From the NCBI GenBank assembly GCA_024207135.1, contig CP042428.1, positions 3,782,001-3,846,000 of the forward strand: a DNA stretch of 64,000 nucleotides, given 5' to 3'. This stretch comes from Arthrobacter sp. C2 (GTDB taxonomy: Bacteria > Actinomycetota > Actinomycetes > Actinomycetales > Micrococcaceae). Within the stretch, counting starts at the first letter, position 1; the number at the start of each line of letters is the position of its first letter. A program made the translations under genes and the position numbers. The notes beneath the pieces are model-generated. The model saw only the letters and a list, made by a program, of their open reading frames with translations. It did no database searches and was not told the DNA's origin. Below, one piece after another: positions 7,882 through 15,935 of the stretch.

Positions 7882-9582
7882 ATGTCGAACACCCCGCATT
7901 CGCAACACTTCGATGTCATCGTCGTCGGCGCCGGCCTGGCCGGGCTCGTCGCCGCCACCGAAGCCACGGCGGCCGGAGCGCGCGTGCTGCTGCTGGACCA
8001 GGAACCCGAGACCAACCTCGGGGCCCAGGCCCACTGGAGCTTCGGCGGGATCTTCCTGGTCGACTCCCCGGAACAGCGCCGGCTGGGCGTCAAGGACTCC
8101 GAGGACCTGGCCCTGCAGGACTGGGAAAACACCGCGGGCTTCGACCGCGACGAGGACGACTGGGCACGCAAATGGGCGCGCGCCTACGTGCAGTGGGCAG
8201 CCGGCGGCAAGCGCGAATGGCTGCACCAACGCGGCATCCGCTTCTTCCCCGTGGTCGGCTGGGCCGAACGCGGCGGAGCCGGGGCCCAGGGACCGGGCAA
8301 CTCCGTGCCGCGCTTCCACATCACCTGGGGCACCGGTCCCGGCCTGCTCGAACCCTTCATCCAAGCAGCCCGCACGGCCGAAGCCAAGGGCCAGCTGACC
8401 ATGCTCTGGCGGCACCGGCTCGACGAGCTGGCCACCGAGAACGGTGCCGTCACCGGGGTGCGCGGCACGGTGCTGGAACCCGACCCGGCACCCCGGGGCA
8501 TGGCTAGCAACCGCACCAAGGCCGGGGACTTCGAATACTTCGCCCCGGCGGTTGTCATCGCCACCGGCGGCATCGGGGGAAACCTGGACAAGGTGCGCGC
8601 CGCGTGGCCGCAGCGGCTGGGGACACCGCCCGAAACCATGGTGTCCGGGGTGCCGGCCCACGTGGACGGGCGCGGCCTGGACATCGCGCAAAGGGCCGGT
8701 GCGCGGCTGGTCAACGAGGACCGGATGTGGCATTACACCGAGGGCATCGCCAACTGGAACCCCGTCTGGAAGAACCACGGGATCCGCATCCTTCCCGGAC
8801 CCAGCTCGCTGTGGCTGGACGCCACCGGCAAGCGCCTGCCCGATCCGCTCTGGCCGGGCTTCGACACCCTGGGCACCCTGGAGCACCTGCGCGCCACCGG
8901 ACACGATTACAGCTGGTTCATCCTGAACCGGCGCATCATCGGCAAGGAATTCGCGCTTTCCGGATCGGAACAGAACCCCGACCTCACCGGCAAGGACATC
9001 CGTGCGGTGCTGGCGCGGGCCCGCGTGGATGTTCCCGGCCCGGTCCAGGCCTTCCTGGACCACGGGGAAGACTTCCTCCAGGCGCCCACGATCGACGAAC
9101 TGGTGGGCAAGATGAACCGGCTCACCGGCTCCGATCTGCTGGACCCCGTCCAGGTGGCCGAGGTCCTCAAGGCCCGGGACTCGGCGGTGGCAAACCCCTT
9201 TGGCAAGGACGGACAGGTCGCGGCCATCTCCTCGGCCCGGAAGTACCTGGGGGACAAGCTGGTCCGCAGCGTCAAGCCGCACCGGATCACCGACCCCCAG
9301 GCCGGTCCGCTGGTTGCGGTGCGGCTGAGGATCCTGACGCGCAAGTCGCTCGGCGGGATCCAAACCGACCTGGACTCGCGGGTGCTCGACGCCTCCGGAA
9401 ACCGGGTCGCCGGGCTATACGCGGCGGGCGAAGCCGCGGGATTCGGCGGCGGCGGACTCCACGGCTACCGTGCGCTGGAGGGAACATTCCTGGGCGGCTG
9501 CCTCTTCAGCGGAAGGGCGGCCGGCCGGCATGCCGCGACGGCCCGGGCGCGGGCATGGGTCGAGCCACCGGCTTCCCCGTGA
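7882..9582 (+). CDS. FAD-binding dehydrogenase, fumarate reductase/KstD-like flavoprotein
   Basis: 566 residues. The N-terminal FAD site is VIVVGAGLAGLVAA (residues about 13-26), followed by Glu/Asp-rich LLLDQEPE. A C-terminal GLYAAGEAAGFGGGGLHGY block closes the FAD domain. The overall pattern matches the uncharacterised FAD-binding dehydrogenase group related to succinate dehydrogenase flavoprotein and 3-ketosteroid dehydrogenase. No steroid-degradation gene is nearby. It is divergent from the hydrolase gene with only 85 bp between the starts, so a shared control region is likely. Substrate unknown. Confidence 0.8.
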   Translation: MSNTPHSQHFDVIVVGAGLAGLVAATEATAAGARVLLLDQEPETNLGAQAHWSFGGIFLVDSPEQRRLGVKDSEDLALQDWENTAGFDRDEDDWARKWARAYVQWAAGGKREWLHQRGIRFFPVVGWAERGGAGAQGPGNSVPRFHITWGTGPGLLEPFIQAARTAEAKGQLTMLWRHRLDELATENGAVTGVRGTVLEPDPAPRGMASNRTKAGDFEYFAPAVVIATGGIGGNLDKVRAAWPQRLGTPPETMVSGVPAHVDGRGLDIAQRAGARLVNEDRMWHYTEGIANWNPVWKNHGIRILPGPSSLWLDATGKRLPDPLWPGFDTLGTLEHLRATGHDYSWFILNRRIIGKEFALSGSEQNPDLTGKDIRAVLARARVDVPGPVQAFLDHGEDFLQAPTIDELVGKMNRLTGSDLLDPVQVAEVLKARDSAVANPFGKDGQVAAISSARKYLGDKLVRSVKPHRITDPQAGPLVAVRLRILTRKSLGGIQTDLDSRVLDASGNRVAGLYAAGEAAGFGGGGLHGYRALEGTFLGGCLFSGRAAGRHAATARARAWVEPPASP

Positions 9583-9621
9583 AGATGCGGGGAGCCCGTG
9601 GCTCGAAGGTGGGCGGAAAGG

Positions 9622-9834
9622 TCAGTGCGTGAAGTGGTACACCGTTCCGAAGAGAATCGCCGAGAGGCTGAACGCCACACCGATCATCATCGGAGCCCAG
9701 GTTCCCTGGGCAGCAATCAAGAAGACGGCGAACGTCGCAAACAGCAAGGTCGCCAGGATTCCGCCGAGGATGATCGATCCACCGCCGTGGTGGTGCACGG
9801 CAGTCTGTACATTTCGATGAAATAGAGTAGCCAT
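9622..9834 (-). CDS. Small two-TM membrane protein
   Basis: 70 residues with a His-rich N-terminal stretch (VHHHGGG near residue 13), then two hydrophobic helices of about 20 residues separated by a short loop. The ATG at 9834 is preceded by a TGAGG-type site; the open frame upstream to 9942 lacks a good start. It is divergent from the DUF2087 gene, with 46 bp between them. No family function is recognised. Confidence 0.6.
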   Translation of the reverse strand: MATLFHRNVQTAVHHHGGGSIILGGILATLLFATFAVFLIAAQGTWAPMMIGVAFSLSAILFGTVYHFTH

Positions 9835-9880
9835 AACCTCAGGGTAAGCCGAAGAACCGGGAAATACGAGGGAAAGAATC

Positions 9881-10384
9881 ATGAAGGATCCACTGCAGGA
9901 AACGGCCGGTGAATGGCGCCAGGTTTTTGGTGCCTTGGCCAACGATGAGACCCGCCGCTACTACGCCCAGCAGGTCCTGGGCCTGGACAGCGACCTGCGG
10001 CCCGAACGCGCGGCCAAGGCCAGGGCCAACCTCGCCAACGCGGGGCTTTTGGACCGGGAGGGAGCGGTGGATGACCAGCTGTTCGCGCGCGTCCTGGCCT
10101 CAGGTGCACGGAAGGCCCGGAAAGAAGGGGTCGACCGCTTCCTCGACGCCGCCGGACGCATCGATCGCTACCCCAAGAGCCAAGAGGAGCGCCTGGGCTT
10201 GCTGCGAGTGGTGGCAGGCAAGGTCATGGGCCACGGGCAGCAGCTCACCGAGGTGGAACTGACCGCCAGGCTGGGGGAGTTCACCGACGACCCGGTGCTG
10301 CTGCGCCGCTACCTCGTCGACCACGGCATGCTGCTGCGCCAGCCGGACGGCTCGGTGTATCGCTTGGCCGACGGCTCCGACTAG
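9881..10384 (+). CDS. DUF2087-domain protein with N-terminal helical domain
   Basis: 167 residues. The C-terminal half (about 84-165) carries the DUF2087 pattern: Arg-Tyr-Pro, a repeated Leu-Arg region, then LLRRYLVDHGMLLRQPDGS. The N-terminal part looks like a winged-helix-type segment (FGALANDETRRYY near residue 15), similar to ArsR-like DUF2087 proteins. The start ATG follows GGGAAAGAAT. The family is thought to contain nucleic-acid-binding regulators, but its activity is not established. It may control the divergent small membrane protein. Confidence 0.7.
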   Translation: MKDPLQETAGEWRQVFGALANDETRRYYAQQVLGLDSDLRPERAAKARANLANAGLLDREGAVDDQLFARVLASGARKARKEGVDRFLDAAGRIDRYPKSQEERLGLLRVVAGKVMGHGQQLTEVELTARLGEFTDDPVLLRRYLVDHGMLLRQPDGSVYRLADGSD

Positions 10385-10478
10385 GAACGGAAATTGTGCC
10401 AACCTTCCCCACGGGGTAACTTCATTGTGAACGGTTTCCGGCATTTGCCACCCTCCGTCCCCGCGTTCCAGGAGCCCC

Positions 10479-11234
10479 ATGTCTGACCCCTATGCCCGCC
10501 CCGGTGGCGATCCGAACCATGGATCGTGGCCGACCCCCGGCGGGTACCCGGGGCAATACGCCCAGAACCAACGGCCTTATCCGGGGACGTACCCGGGGCA
10601 GTATCCTCCCCAGGGCTACTACGGCACCGGCGGCGGCTACCCGCCCCCACGCACGCACGGGATGACGGTCTTCGCGATGGTCGCCGGCATCGTGGCCGCG
10701 GTCGTCTCGCTGGTCCCCTTCGTGGGCTTCGTTTCCTTTGTATTGGGCCCCCTGGCGATGGTGCTGGGCATCGTGGGCATCGCCAAGCGGATCAACAGCC
10801 GCGGCTTCAGCATCACGGCACTGGTGACAGGAACCTTTGCGTTGCTTGTGTCGATCCTTTACGCGGTGCTGTTCTCCACGATGCTCTCGTACTTCGACAA
10901 CACCCAAAGCTTTGAATTCACCGCCAACGGGAGCGGGGAATACCAGGTCACGGTGGCCAAGACCGCGGACCCGCCGAAAACCACCCGCCAGCGCGGGCCC
11001 TATGCGCAGACGGTGGAGGCCTCCACGCTCTTCGGCGGCATCACGGCCACCAATCCGGACGGCAGCGACGAGTTCGTCAGCTGCCGGATCCACGACACGG
11101 CGGGCAACCTGCTGGTGGAGGACTCGCACTCCGGCCCCTATGCGGTGGCCGTATGCGAGCTCAGCGATGTGCTGGTGCGCAAGGTCGAGGACATTGAATT
11201 CCCCGACCAGGTCAACGCGCGCGAGCTGGACTGA
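10479..11234 (+). CDS. DUF4190-type membrane protein with Pro/Gly/Tyr-rich N-terminus
   Basis: 251 residues. The cytoplasmic N-terminus (1-60) is low-complexity with repeated PGQY/PGTY units. Two to three membrane helices follow (about 65-130), containing the LGPLAMVLGIVGIAKR pattern of DUF4190. An extracytoplasmic domain of about 120 residues follows, reminiscent of MmpS/beta-sandwich domains. An AGGAG site precedes the ATG. It ends next to the stop of the inositol-phosphatase-like gene (tail to tail, no gap). Likely an envelope protein; no activity can be assigned. Confidence 0.7.
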   Translation: MSDPYARPGGDPNHGSWPTPGGYPGQYAQNQRPYPGTYPGQYPPQGYYGTGGGYPPPRTHGMTVFAMVAGIVAAVVSLVPFVGFVSFVLGPLAMVLGIVGIAKRINSRGFSITALVTGTFALLVSILYAVLFSTMLSYFDNTQSFEFTANGSGEYQVTVAKTADPPKTTRQRGPYAQTVEASTLFGGITATNPDGSDEFVSCRIHDTAGNLLVEDSHSGPYAVAVCELSDVLVRKVEDIEFPDQVNARELD

Positions 11235-12095
11235 CTATTTCCCGGCGTCCCGATCCCTGCGGGCCTCGATGATCCGGCGGATCGAGAGATCCAGCACGGG
11301 GTAGTCGGCGCCGGGACCCAGTGCCAAGAAGCACGGGGCCTCGTGGTCCGGGAGCATGGGCCCGTCATAGCGGAAGCCCAGGTAGCGTCCGCCGGCACGG
11401 CGCACCAGCAGTGCGCCGGCGGAGACGTCCCAGGGCTTGGTGTCAAAGCCGATGGTTGCATCGCACCATCCGGCGGCCACGTGGGCCAAGGCCAGGGCTG
11501 CAGAGACCTTTCGGCGCACCGTGGCAAAGGACGTGACCCAGGAGCCGAACTCGCGCAGCGCCGAGTCCCCGTCGCGGGCGATTGCCTCGGCCGAGGGGTA
11601 GTCGGTCATGATGTTCGCGTGCCGCTGCTCGGGCCGGGCCGAGGGGGCCAGGATGCTCCCGTTGAGGTAGGCATGCGCGGCATCGGCGGTGAACTCCAGG
11701 TCGGCGACCGGATCCAGTACGACGGCGGCGAGCAGTTCCCCGTTGCGGGCTGCGGCAATGGAGATGCAGAAGAAGGCAACTCCGTGGGTGAAGTTGCTGG
11801 TGCCGTCGATGGGGTCCACGATCCACTGGATGGAACCGGCGCCCGTGCGACCACCCTCTTCGCCCAGCACCCAGGAGTCCGGTTCGGCCGCCAGGAGGTG
11901 TTCGCGGATGACCGCCTCGCTGTGCCTGTCGAAGGCCGTGACCAGGTCATGGGCGTTGGTCTTGTTCTCCCGTTCCACCCCGGACCGGAACGCGTCGCGC
12001 AGAATCGGTGCGGCCAGCCGCGCGGCGTCCAGCGCGATGGTGCGCAATCGTGCGGCCAGGTCGATCTCGGAGGTGCTGAAGTTTGCGGTGCTCAC
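11235..12095 (-). CDS. Inositol monophosphatase-family phosphatase
   Basis: 286 residues of the Mg2+-dependent IMPase superfamily (inositol monophosphatase, CysQ, HisN-type histidinol phosphatase). The metal-binding motif WIVDPIDGTSNF is near residue 90, with GEEGG upstream (first metal Glu), and the second signature WDVSAGALLV is near residue 220. GTG at 12095 is chosen; the frame is open to 12149, but the extension would run into the promoter of the divergent MarR gene. The exact substrate among sugar, inositol, histidinol or PAP phosphates cannot be told. Confidence 0.85.
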   Translation of the reverse strand: MSTANFSTSEIDLAARLRTIALDAARLAAPILRDAFRSGVERENKTNAHDLVTAFDRHSEAVIREHLLAAEPDSWVLGEEGGRTGAGSIQWIVDPIDGTSNFTHGVAFFCISIAAARNGELLAAVVLDPVADLEFTADAAHAYLNGSILAPSARPEQRHANIMTDYPSAEAIARDGDSALREFGSWVTSFATVRRKVSAALALAHVAAGWCDATIGFDTKPWDVSAGALLVRRAGGRYLGFRYDGPMLPDHEAPCFLALGPGADYPVLDLSIRRIIEARRDRDAGK

Positions 12096-12137
12096 GATCC
12101 ACCAGCCTAGCGCCGCTGTGAGAAGCATCAAATTAGT

Positions 12138-12201
12138 TTGACTAGGCAACTAAATTGCCAATATGGTTGCCTCGGGCAACATTTGCCTTGGTCAACCATA
12201 T
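12138..12201. promoter_or_regulatory. MarR-type operator array and promoter
   Basis: Five GGCAA/TTGCC half-sites start at 12145, 12155, 12167, 12175 and 12183, roughly one helical turn apart. They form two perfect inverted repeats: GGCAA-N5-TTGCC (12145-12159) and GTTGCC-TCG-GGCAAC (12166-12180). A wider repeat, ATATGGTTG (12161-12169) with CAACCATAT (12193-12201), encloses the second. A promoter TTGACT-N18-TATGGT (12138-12167) is covered by the array, as expected for autorepression by the downstream MarR protein. Confidence 0.65.
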
Positions 12202-12221
12202 TCTTGAAGGAGCTCGATCCC

Positions 12222-12722
12222 TTGTCGCGCGGCGAAACACCAACCCTTGAACTGGTCGAAAGCCTCATGGCCCTGCGGCGCACGCTGCGATGCGTTGAGC
12301 ACGCGGGGGAGACCAGCGGATCCCTGGGGTTTGCCGCCCTGGGCGTGCTGGCCTACATCCAGCGGCACCAGCCCACCCGTGCCACCGACGTCGCCCAATG
12401 GATCGGCATCGGCCCCGCCGCGCTGAGCCGCCAGGTCGCCGAACTCGAGGGTGCGGGATTGCTCGTGCGCTCGCCGAGCCCCACCGACGCCCGGGCCCAG
12501 CTGATCTCGCTCACCCCCAGGGGCGCCGAAGAGCTCGGCCAGGCCTACACCAGGCGTGCCGGCCTGCTCGCGGAAATGCTCAAGGACTGGGACGAGGCGA
12601 AAATCTCAGCCGCCGCAGCCACCGTGAACGAAATCCAGGGCGTGCTTCGCGTCGGCCTGGATGCCCGTGGAGGAAAGACCACCATGGCCCCGCGAGGCCC
12701 AGAGGAGAGCCCCAATGTCTGA
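12222..12722 (+). CDS. MarR-family transcriptional regulator
   Basis: 166 residues with a winged helix-turn-helix: helices around residues 60-95 (TRATDVAQWIGIGPAALSR), then the wing LVRSPSPTDARAQLISLT. The TTG start is supported by GAAGGAG seven to eight bases upstream; an upstream TTG at 12138 would overlap the promoter and operators. Its last bases overlap the start of a DHA2 exporter by 8 nt, so the pair is translationally coupled. This is the usual layout of a drug- or phenolic-sensing repressor controlling its own exporter. Confidence 0.85.
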   Translation: MSRGETPTLELVESLMALRRTLRCVEHAGETSGSLGFAALGVLAYIQRHQPTRATDVAQWIGIGPAALSRQVAELEGAGLLVRSPSPTDARAQLISLTPRGAEELGQAYTRRAGLLAEMLKDWDEAKISAAAATVNEIQGVLRVGLDARGGKTTMAPRGPEESPNV

Positions 12723-14277
12723 GCCGCAGTCGGTCGATCTGACGCGGGAGCGCCACGGCGACCAACCTCAGATGAGCCAGAAGGAAGTGCTGCGCTCCAT
12801 CACCGGCGTCCTGGCCTCCTTCTTCGCCGCCATGCTGGCAACCACCATCGTTGCCATCGCGCTGCCCACCATCATGGATGCCCTGGACGGCACGCAGACC
12901 GACTTCAACTGGGTCATCACCGCAGCACTGCTGGCCAACGCCGCCACCACCCCGATCTGGGGCAAGCTCGCCGACCTCTTTGACAAGAAGAAGCTGCTGC
13001 AAATCAGCATCGTCATCTTCGTGACCGGATCCATGCTGGCGGGATTTGCCATCAACATCCCCATGCTCATGAGCGCCCGCGTCATCCAGGGCATCGGCAT
13101 GGGAGGGCTGACCGCCATGGGCATGGCGGTGATCGGCACGGTCATCCCGCCGCGCGAGCGCGGCAAGTACTCCGGCTACTTCGGCGGGGTCATGGCGGCC
13201 GCGACGGCCGGCGGGCCGCTGCTGGGCGGCCTGATCGTCGATTCCCCGCTGGGCTGGCGCTGGACCTTCTTCATCGGGATCCCCATCGCCATCATCTCCA
13301 TGTGGCTGATCCACAAGACCCTGCACATCGCGCACATCCCGCGCAAGGTCTACATCGACTGGGCCGGCGCGGTGCTGGTGACCATTTCGGTTTCCGTGCT
13401 GCTCATCTGGGTGTCCTACGTGGGCAAGGAGGGCTTCTACGAGTTCAACTCCTGGCAGACCTACGCGATGGTCGGCGGCTCGCTGGTGCTCATCGCCCTG
13501 CTGCTCTGGGTCGAGGGCCGGGTCCCGGAACCGGTGATCCCGCTGCGCATCATCGCCACCCGCACCACCGCCCTGGCGATCCTCGCCTCGATCTCCATCG
13601 GCGTGGCGATGTTCGGCTCCGGAGCCTTCCTGGGCCAGTACTTCCAGGTGGCCCGCGAGGCGACCCCCACCCTGGCCGGGGTCATGACCCTGCCGATGAT
13701 CGCGGGCAACCTCTTTGGTTCGGTCTTTTCCGGCCAGTTGATCTCCCGCTTCGGGCGCTGGAAGATCTTCCTGGTCATCGGCGGCTTCGTCAATGTCGGT
13801 GCCCTGGGACTGCTGGGCATGATGGCCCACGACACCAACTACTGGATCCTGGCCACCGGCATGTTCTTCAACGGCCTGGGCATGGGGTTCATGCTGCAGA
13901 ACCTGGTCCTTGCGGTGCAGAACACCGTCAAGGTCACCGACATCGGCACCGCCAGCTCCTCGGTGGCTTTCTTCCGGGCCGTCGGAGGTGCCGCCGGCGT
14001 GGCGGTGCTCGGGGCGATGCTCTCGGACAAGGTCTCGGTGCTGGTGCTCGATGCGTTGAAATCCGCGCACCTGGTCTCGCCGGACGGTTCCACGGGAGTC
14101 GCGGCAGGGGGCACCTCGCTGAACCTCACGGAGATGCCGCCGGCGGTGCGCCTCATGTATGAAAACGCGCTCGGCGATGCCACCGGCGTGGTGTTCATGA
14201 CCTCGGCCATCGTCGCCGTCATCGGGCTGGTGTGCATCCTGTTCATCAAGGAAGTGCCGCTGCGCCGGACCGTGTAA
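12715..14277 (+). CDS. DHA2-family (EmrB/QacA) MFS exporter, 14 TM
   Basis: 520 residues and about 14 hydrophobic segments, the size of the drug:H+ antiporter-2 family. Motif A is seen as WGKLADLFDKKKL near residue 82, and motif C-like GGPLLGGLIVD near 165. ATG 12715, preceded by AGAGGAG, is preferred over an in-frame ATG at 12661 deep within the MarR gene. Coupled to the MarR regulator, it most likely exports a toxic organic compound. The substrate cannot be predicted. Confidence 0.88.
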   Translation: MSEPQSVDLTRERHGDQPQMSQKEVLRSITGVLASFFAAMLATTIVAIALPTIMDALDGTQTDFNWVITAALLANAATTPIWGKLADLFDKKKLLQISIVIFVTGSMLAGFAINIPMLMSARVIQGIGMGGLTAMGMAVIGTVIPPRERGKYSGYFGGVMAAATAGGPLLGGLIVDSPLGWRWTFFIGIPIAIISMWLIHKTLHIAHIPRKVYIDWAGAVLVTISVSVLLIWVSYVGKEGFYEFNSWQTYAMVGGSLVLIALLLWVEGRVPEPVIPLRIIATRTTALAILASISIGVAMFGSGAFLGQYFQVAREATPTLAGVMTLPMIAGNLFGSVFSGQLISRFGRWKIFLVIGGFVNVGALGLLGMMAHDTNYWILATGMFFNGLGMGFMLQNLVLAVQNTVKVTDIGTASSSVAFFRAVGGAAGVAVLGAMLSDKVSVLVLDALKSAHLVSPDGSTGVAAGGTSLNLTEMPPAVRLMYENALGDATGVVFMTSAIVAVIGLVCILFIKEVPLRRTV

Positions 14278-14316
14278 GGATGTTATCGGTGGTTGACGTG
14301 GGCAAAGATCGGTCAT

Positions 14317-14352
14317 TTCGGATGAAGTGACCCGGGCTTTGGATAATGCATC
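14317..14352. promoter_or_regulatory. Pair of putative PucR-type sites upstream of the APC permease
   Basis: TTCGGATGAA (14317-14326) and TTTGGATAATGCATCC (start 14338) begin 21 bp apart, two helical turns. The second closely matches, on the opposite strand, the two sites in the pucR/gabT intergenic region (TTGGATRATNCAMCC). The shared motif suggests that the PucR protein at 17102-18664 controls both sides of the cluster. Confidence 0.55.
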
Positions 14353-14414
14353 CGAGACTCCCGTCACGTACCTTGCGTAGTGTGAGCTGCGTCGTACCGA
14401 CGGAAGGAACCGCG

Positions 14415-15935
14415 ATGACCAGCACCCCCACGCAAGGCAGCACCGCAGCACCCGCGCTCAAGAAGGTCCTGGGCCGATGGGACACCCTCGCCATCGGCGT
14501 CGGCGCCATGATCGGCTTCGGCTGGGTGGTGCTCACCGGAGACTGGATCACCACCGCGGGCCCGCTGGGCGCATCCCTGGCCATGGTCGTCGGCGGCGGA
14601 ATCATGGCCGTTGTCGGGCTGACCTACGCCGAACTGGTGGCCGCGATGCCGCGGGCCGGCGGCGAGCACAACTACCTGCTGCGCGCCATGGGCGCGCGCT
14701 GGTCGTTCGCCGGATCCTGGGCCATCGTGGGCGGCTACATCACCATCGTCGCCTTCGAAGCCGTGGCCCTGCCCAAGACCGCGCTCTATCTCTTCCCCGA
14801 CCTGAACAAGGTCCACCTCTGGGACATCGCCGGATCCGAGGTCTACCTGACCTGGGCACTGGTCGGCGTCCTAGGCGGGGTGGTCATCACGGCCATCAAC
14901 ATCCGCGGCATCAAGACCGCCGGGGTCGTGCAGACCTTCGTGGTCCTCTTCCTCTTCGCCATCGGCGCCGTCCTGCTCTTCGGGTCCTTCACCGGCGGCT
15001 CCACCGCGACCATGGAACCGTTCTTCAACAACGGCGTCGCGGGGTTCTTCGGCGTGATGATCATCGTGCCGTTCATGTTCGTCGGCTTCGACGTGATTCC
15101 GCAGTCCGCCGAGGAATGCGACATCGAACCAAGGCGCATCGGAAAGTACGTCGTGATCGCCGTGCTCATCGCCACCGCCTGGTACGTCATGGTCATCCTG
15201 GCGACCTCCTCCGGCATGGGGCAGGGGGCGCTGGCCACCTCCGAGCTCGCCACCGCCGATGCCATGGGCGCGCTCTTCGGCTCGGCCATGATGGCCAAGG
15301 TGCTGATCGCCGGCGGCATCGCGGGCATCCTGACCTCCTGGAACTCGCTGCTGATGGGCGCCTCCCGCCTGCTCTACGCGATGGCCGCCTCCGGCATGCT
15401 GCCGGCCTGGTTCGCCAAGCTGCACCCCAAGTTCCACACCCCGGTCAATGCGCTGCTGTTCATCGGCGGGCTCTCGGTACTGGCCCCGTTCTTCGGTTCG
15501 GCTATGCTCGGCTGGCTGGTCGACTCCGGCTCCCCGTCCATCGTGATCGCCTACCTGCTGGTCGGGGTGGCGTTCGTGATCCTGCGCAAGCGCGAACCGA
15601 TGATGGAGCGCCCGCTGCGCATCGGCGGGAAGGGAAACTTCGGCCAGGCCATCGGCGTCACCTCGGTGATTTTCTGCGCCGGGCTGATCAGCCTCTACCT
15701 GCCGGGCATGCCCGCAGCGATCGGGATCCAGCCGTGGCTGCTCTTCGGGGCCTGGTGGTCCCTGGGCGTCGTCTTCCTGCTGCGGGTGCCGCGCGGCATC
15801 GAACCGGGCATCAACGCCGAGGAGGAACTACTGGCACGCCTGGCGATGCGCAAGGCCGCCAAAGTGGGGGCAAGCTTCGGGCAGGTCCCGCAGGCCGCCG
15901 TGGACAACAACGTGAAGGAATCCGAACGCGCATGA
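14415..15935 (+). CDS. APC-superfamily amino acid permease
   Basis: 506 residues with about 12 membrane helices and the APC opening GVGAMIGFGWVVLTGDWI in the first helix. AELVAAMPRAGGEHNYLLRA follows the third helix, and FVGFDVIPQSAEECD lies near the middle. GGAAGGAA precedes ATG 14415. Its stop overlaps the CoA-transferase start (ATGA), so the two are coupled. With the enzymes of this cluster, uptake of 5-aminovalerate, lysine-derived amines or GABA-like amino acids is the best guess; the cargo is inferred only from context. Confidence 0.85.
   Translation: MTSTPTQGSTAAPALKKVLGRWDTLAIGVGAMIGFGWVVLTGDWITTAGPLGASLAMVVGGGIMAVVGLTYAELVAAMPRAGGEHNYLLRAMGARWSFAGSWAIVGGYITIVAFEAVALPKTALYLFPDLNKVHLWDIAGSEVYLTWALVGVLGGVVITAINIRGIKTAGVVQTFVVLFLFAIGAVLLFGSFTGGSTATMEPFFNNGVAGFFGVMIIVPFMFVGFDVIPQSAEECDIEPRRIGKYVVIAVLIATAWYVMVILATSSGMGQGALATSELATADAMGALFGSAMMAKVLIAGGIAGILTSWNSLLMGASRLLYAMAASGMLPAWFAKLHPKFHTPVNALLFIGGLSVLAPFFGSAMLGWLVDSGSPSIVIAYLLVGVAFVILRKREPMMERPLRIGGKGNFGQAIGVTSVIFCAGLISLYLPGMPAAIGIQPWLLFGAWWSLGVVFLLRVPRGIEPGINAEEELLARLAMRKAAKVGASFGQVPQAAVDNNVKESERA

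Noticed and set aside
7882-9582. Assigning the flavoprotein as 3-ketosteroid dehydrogenase (KstD)
   Set aside because: The FAD domains agree only at superfamily level and no steroid-catabolism genes are nearby, so a specific name is not justified.
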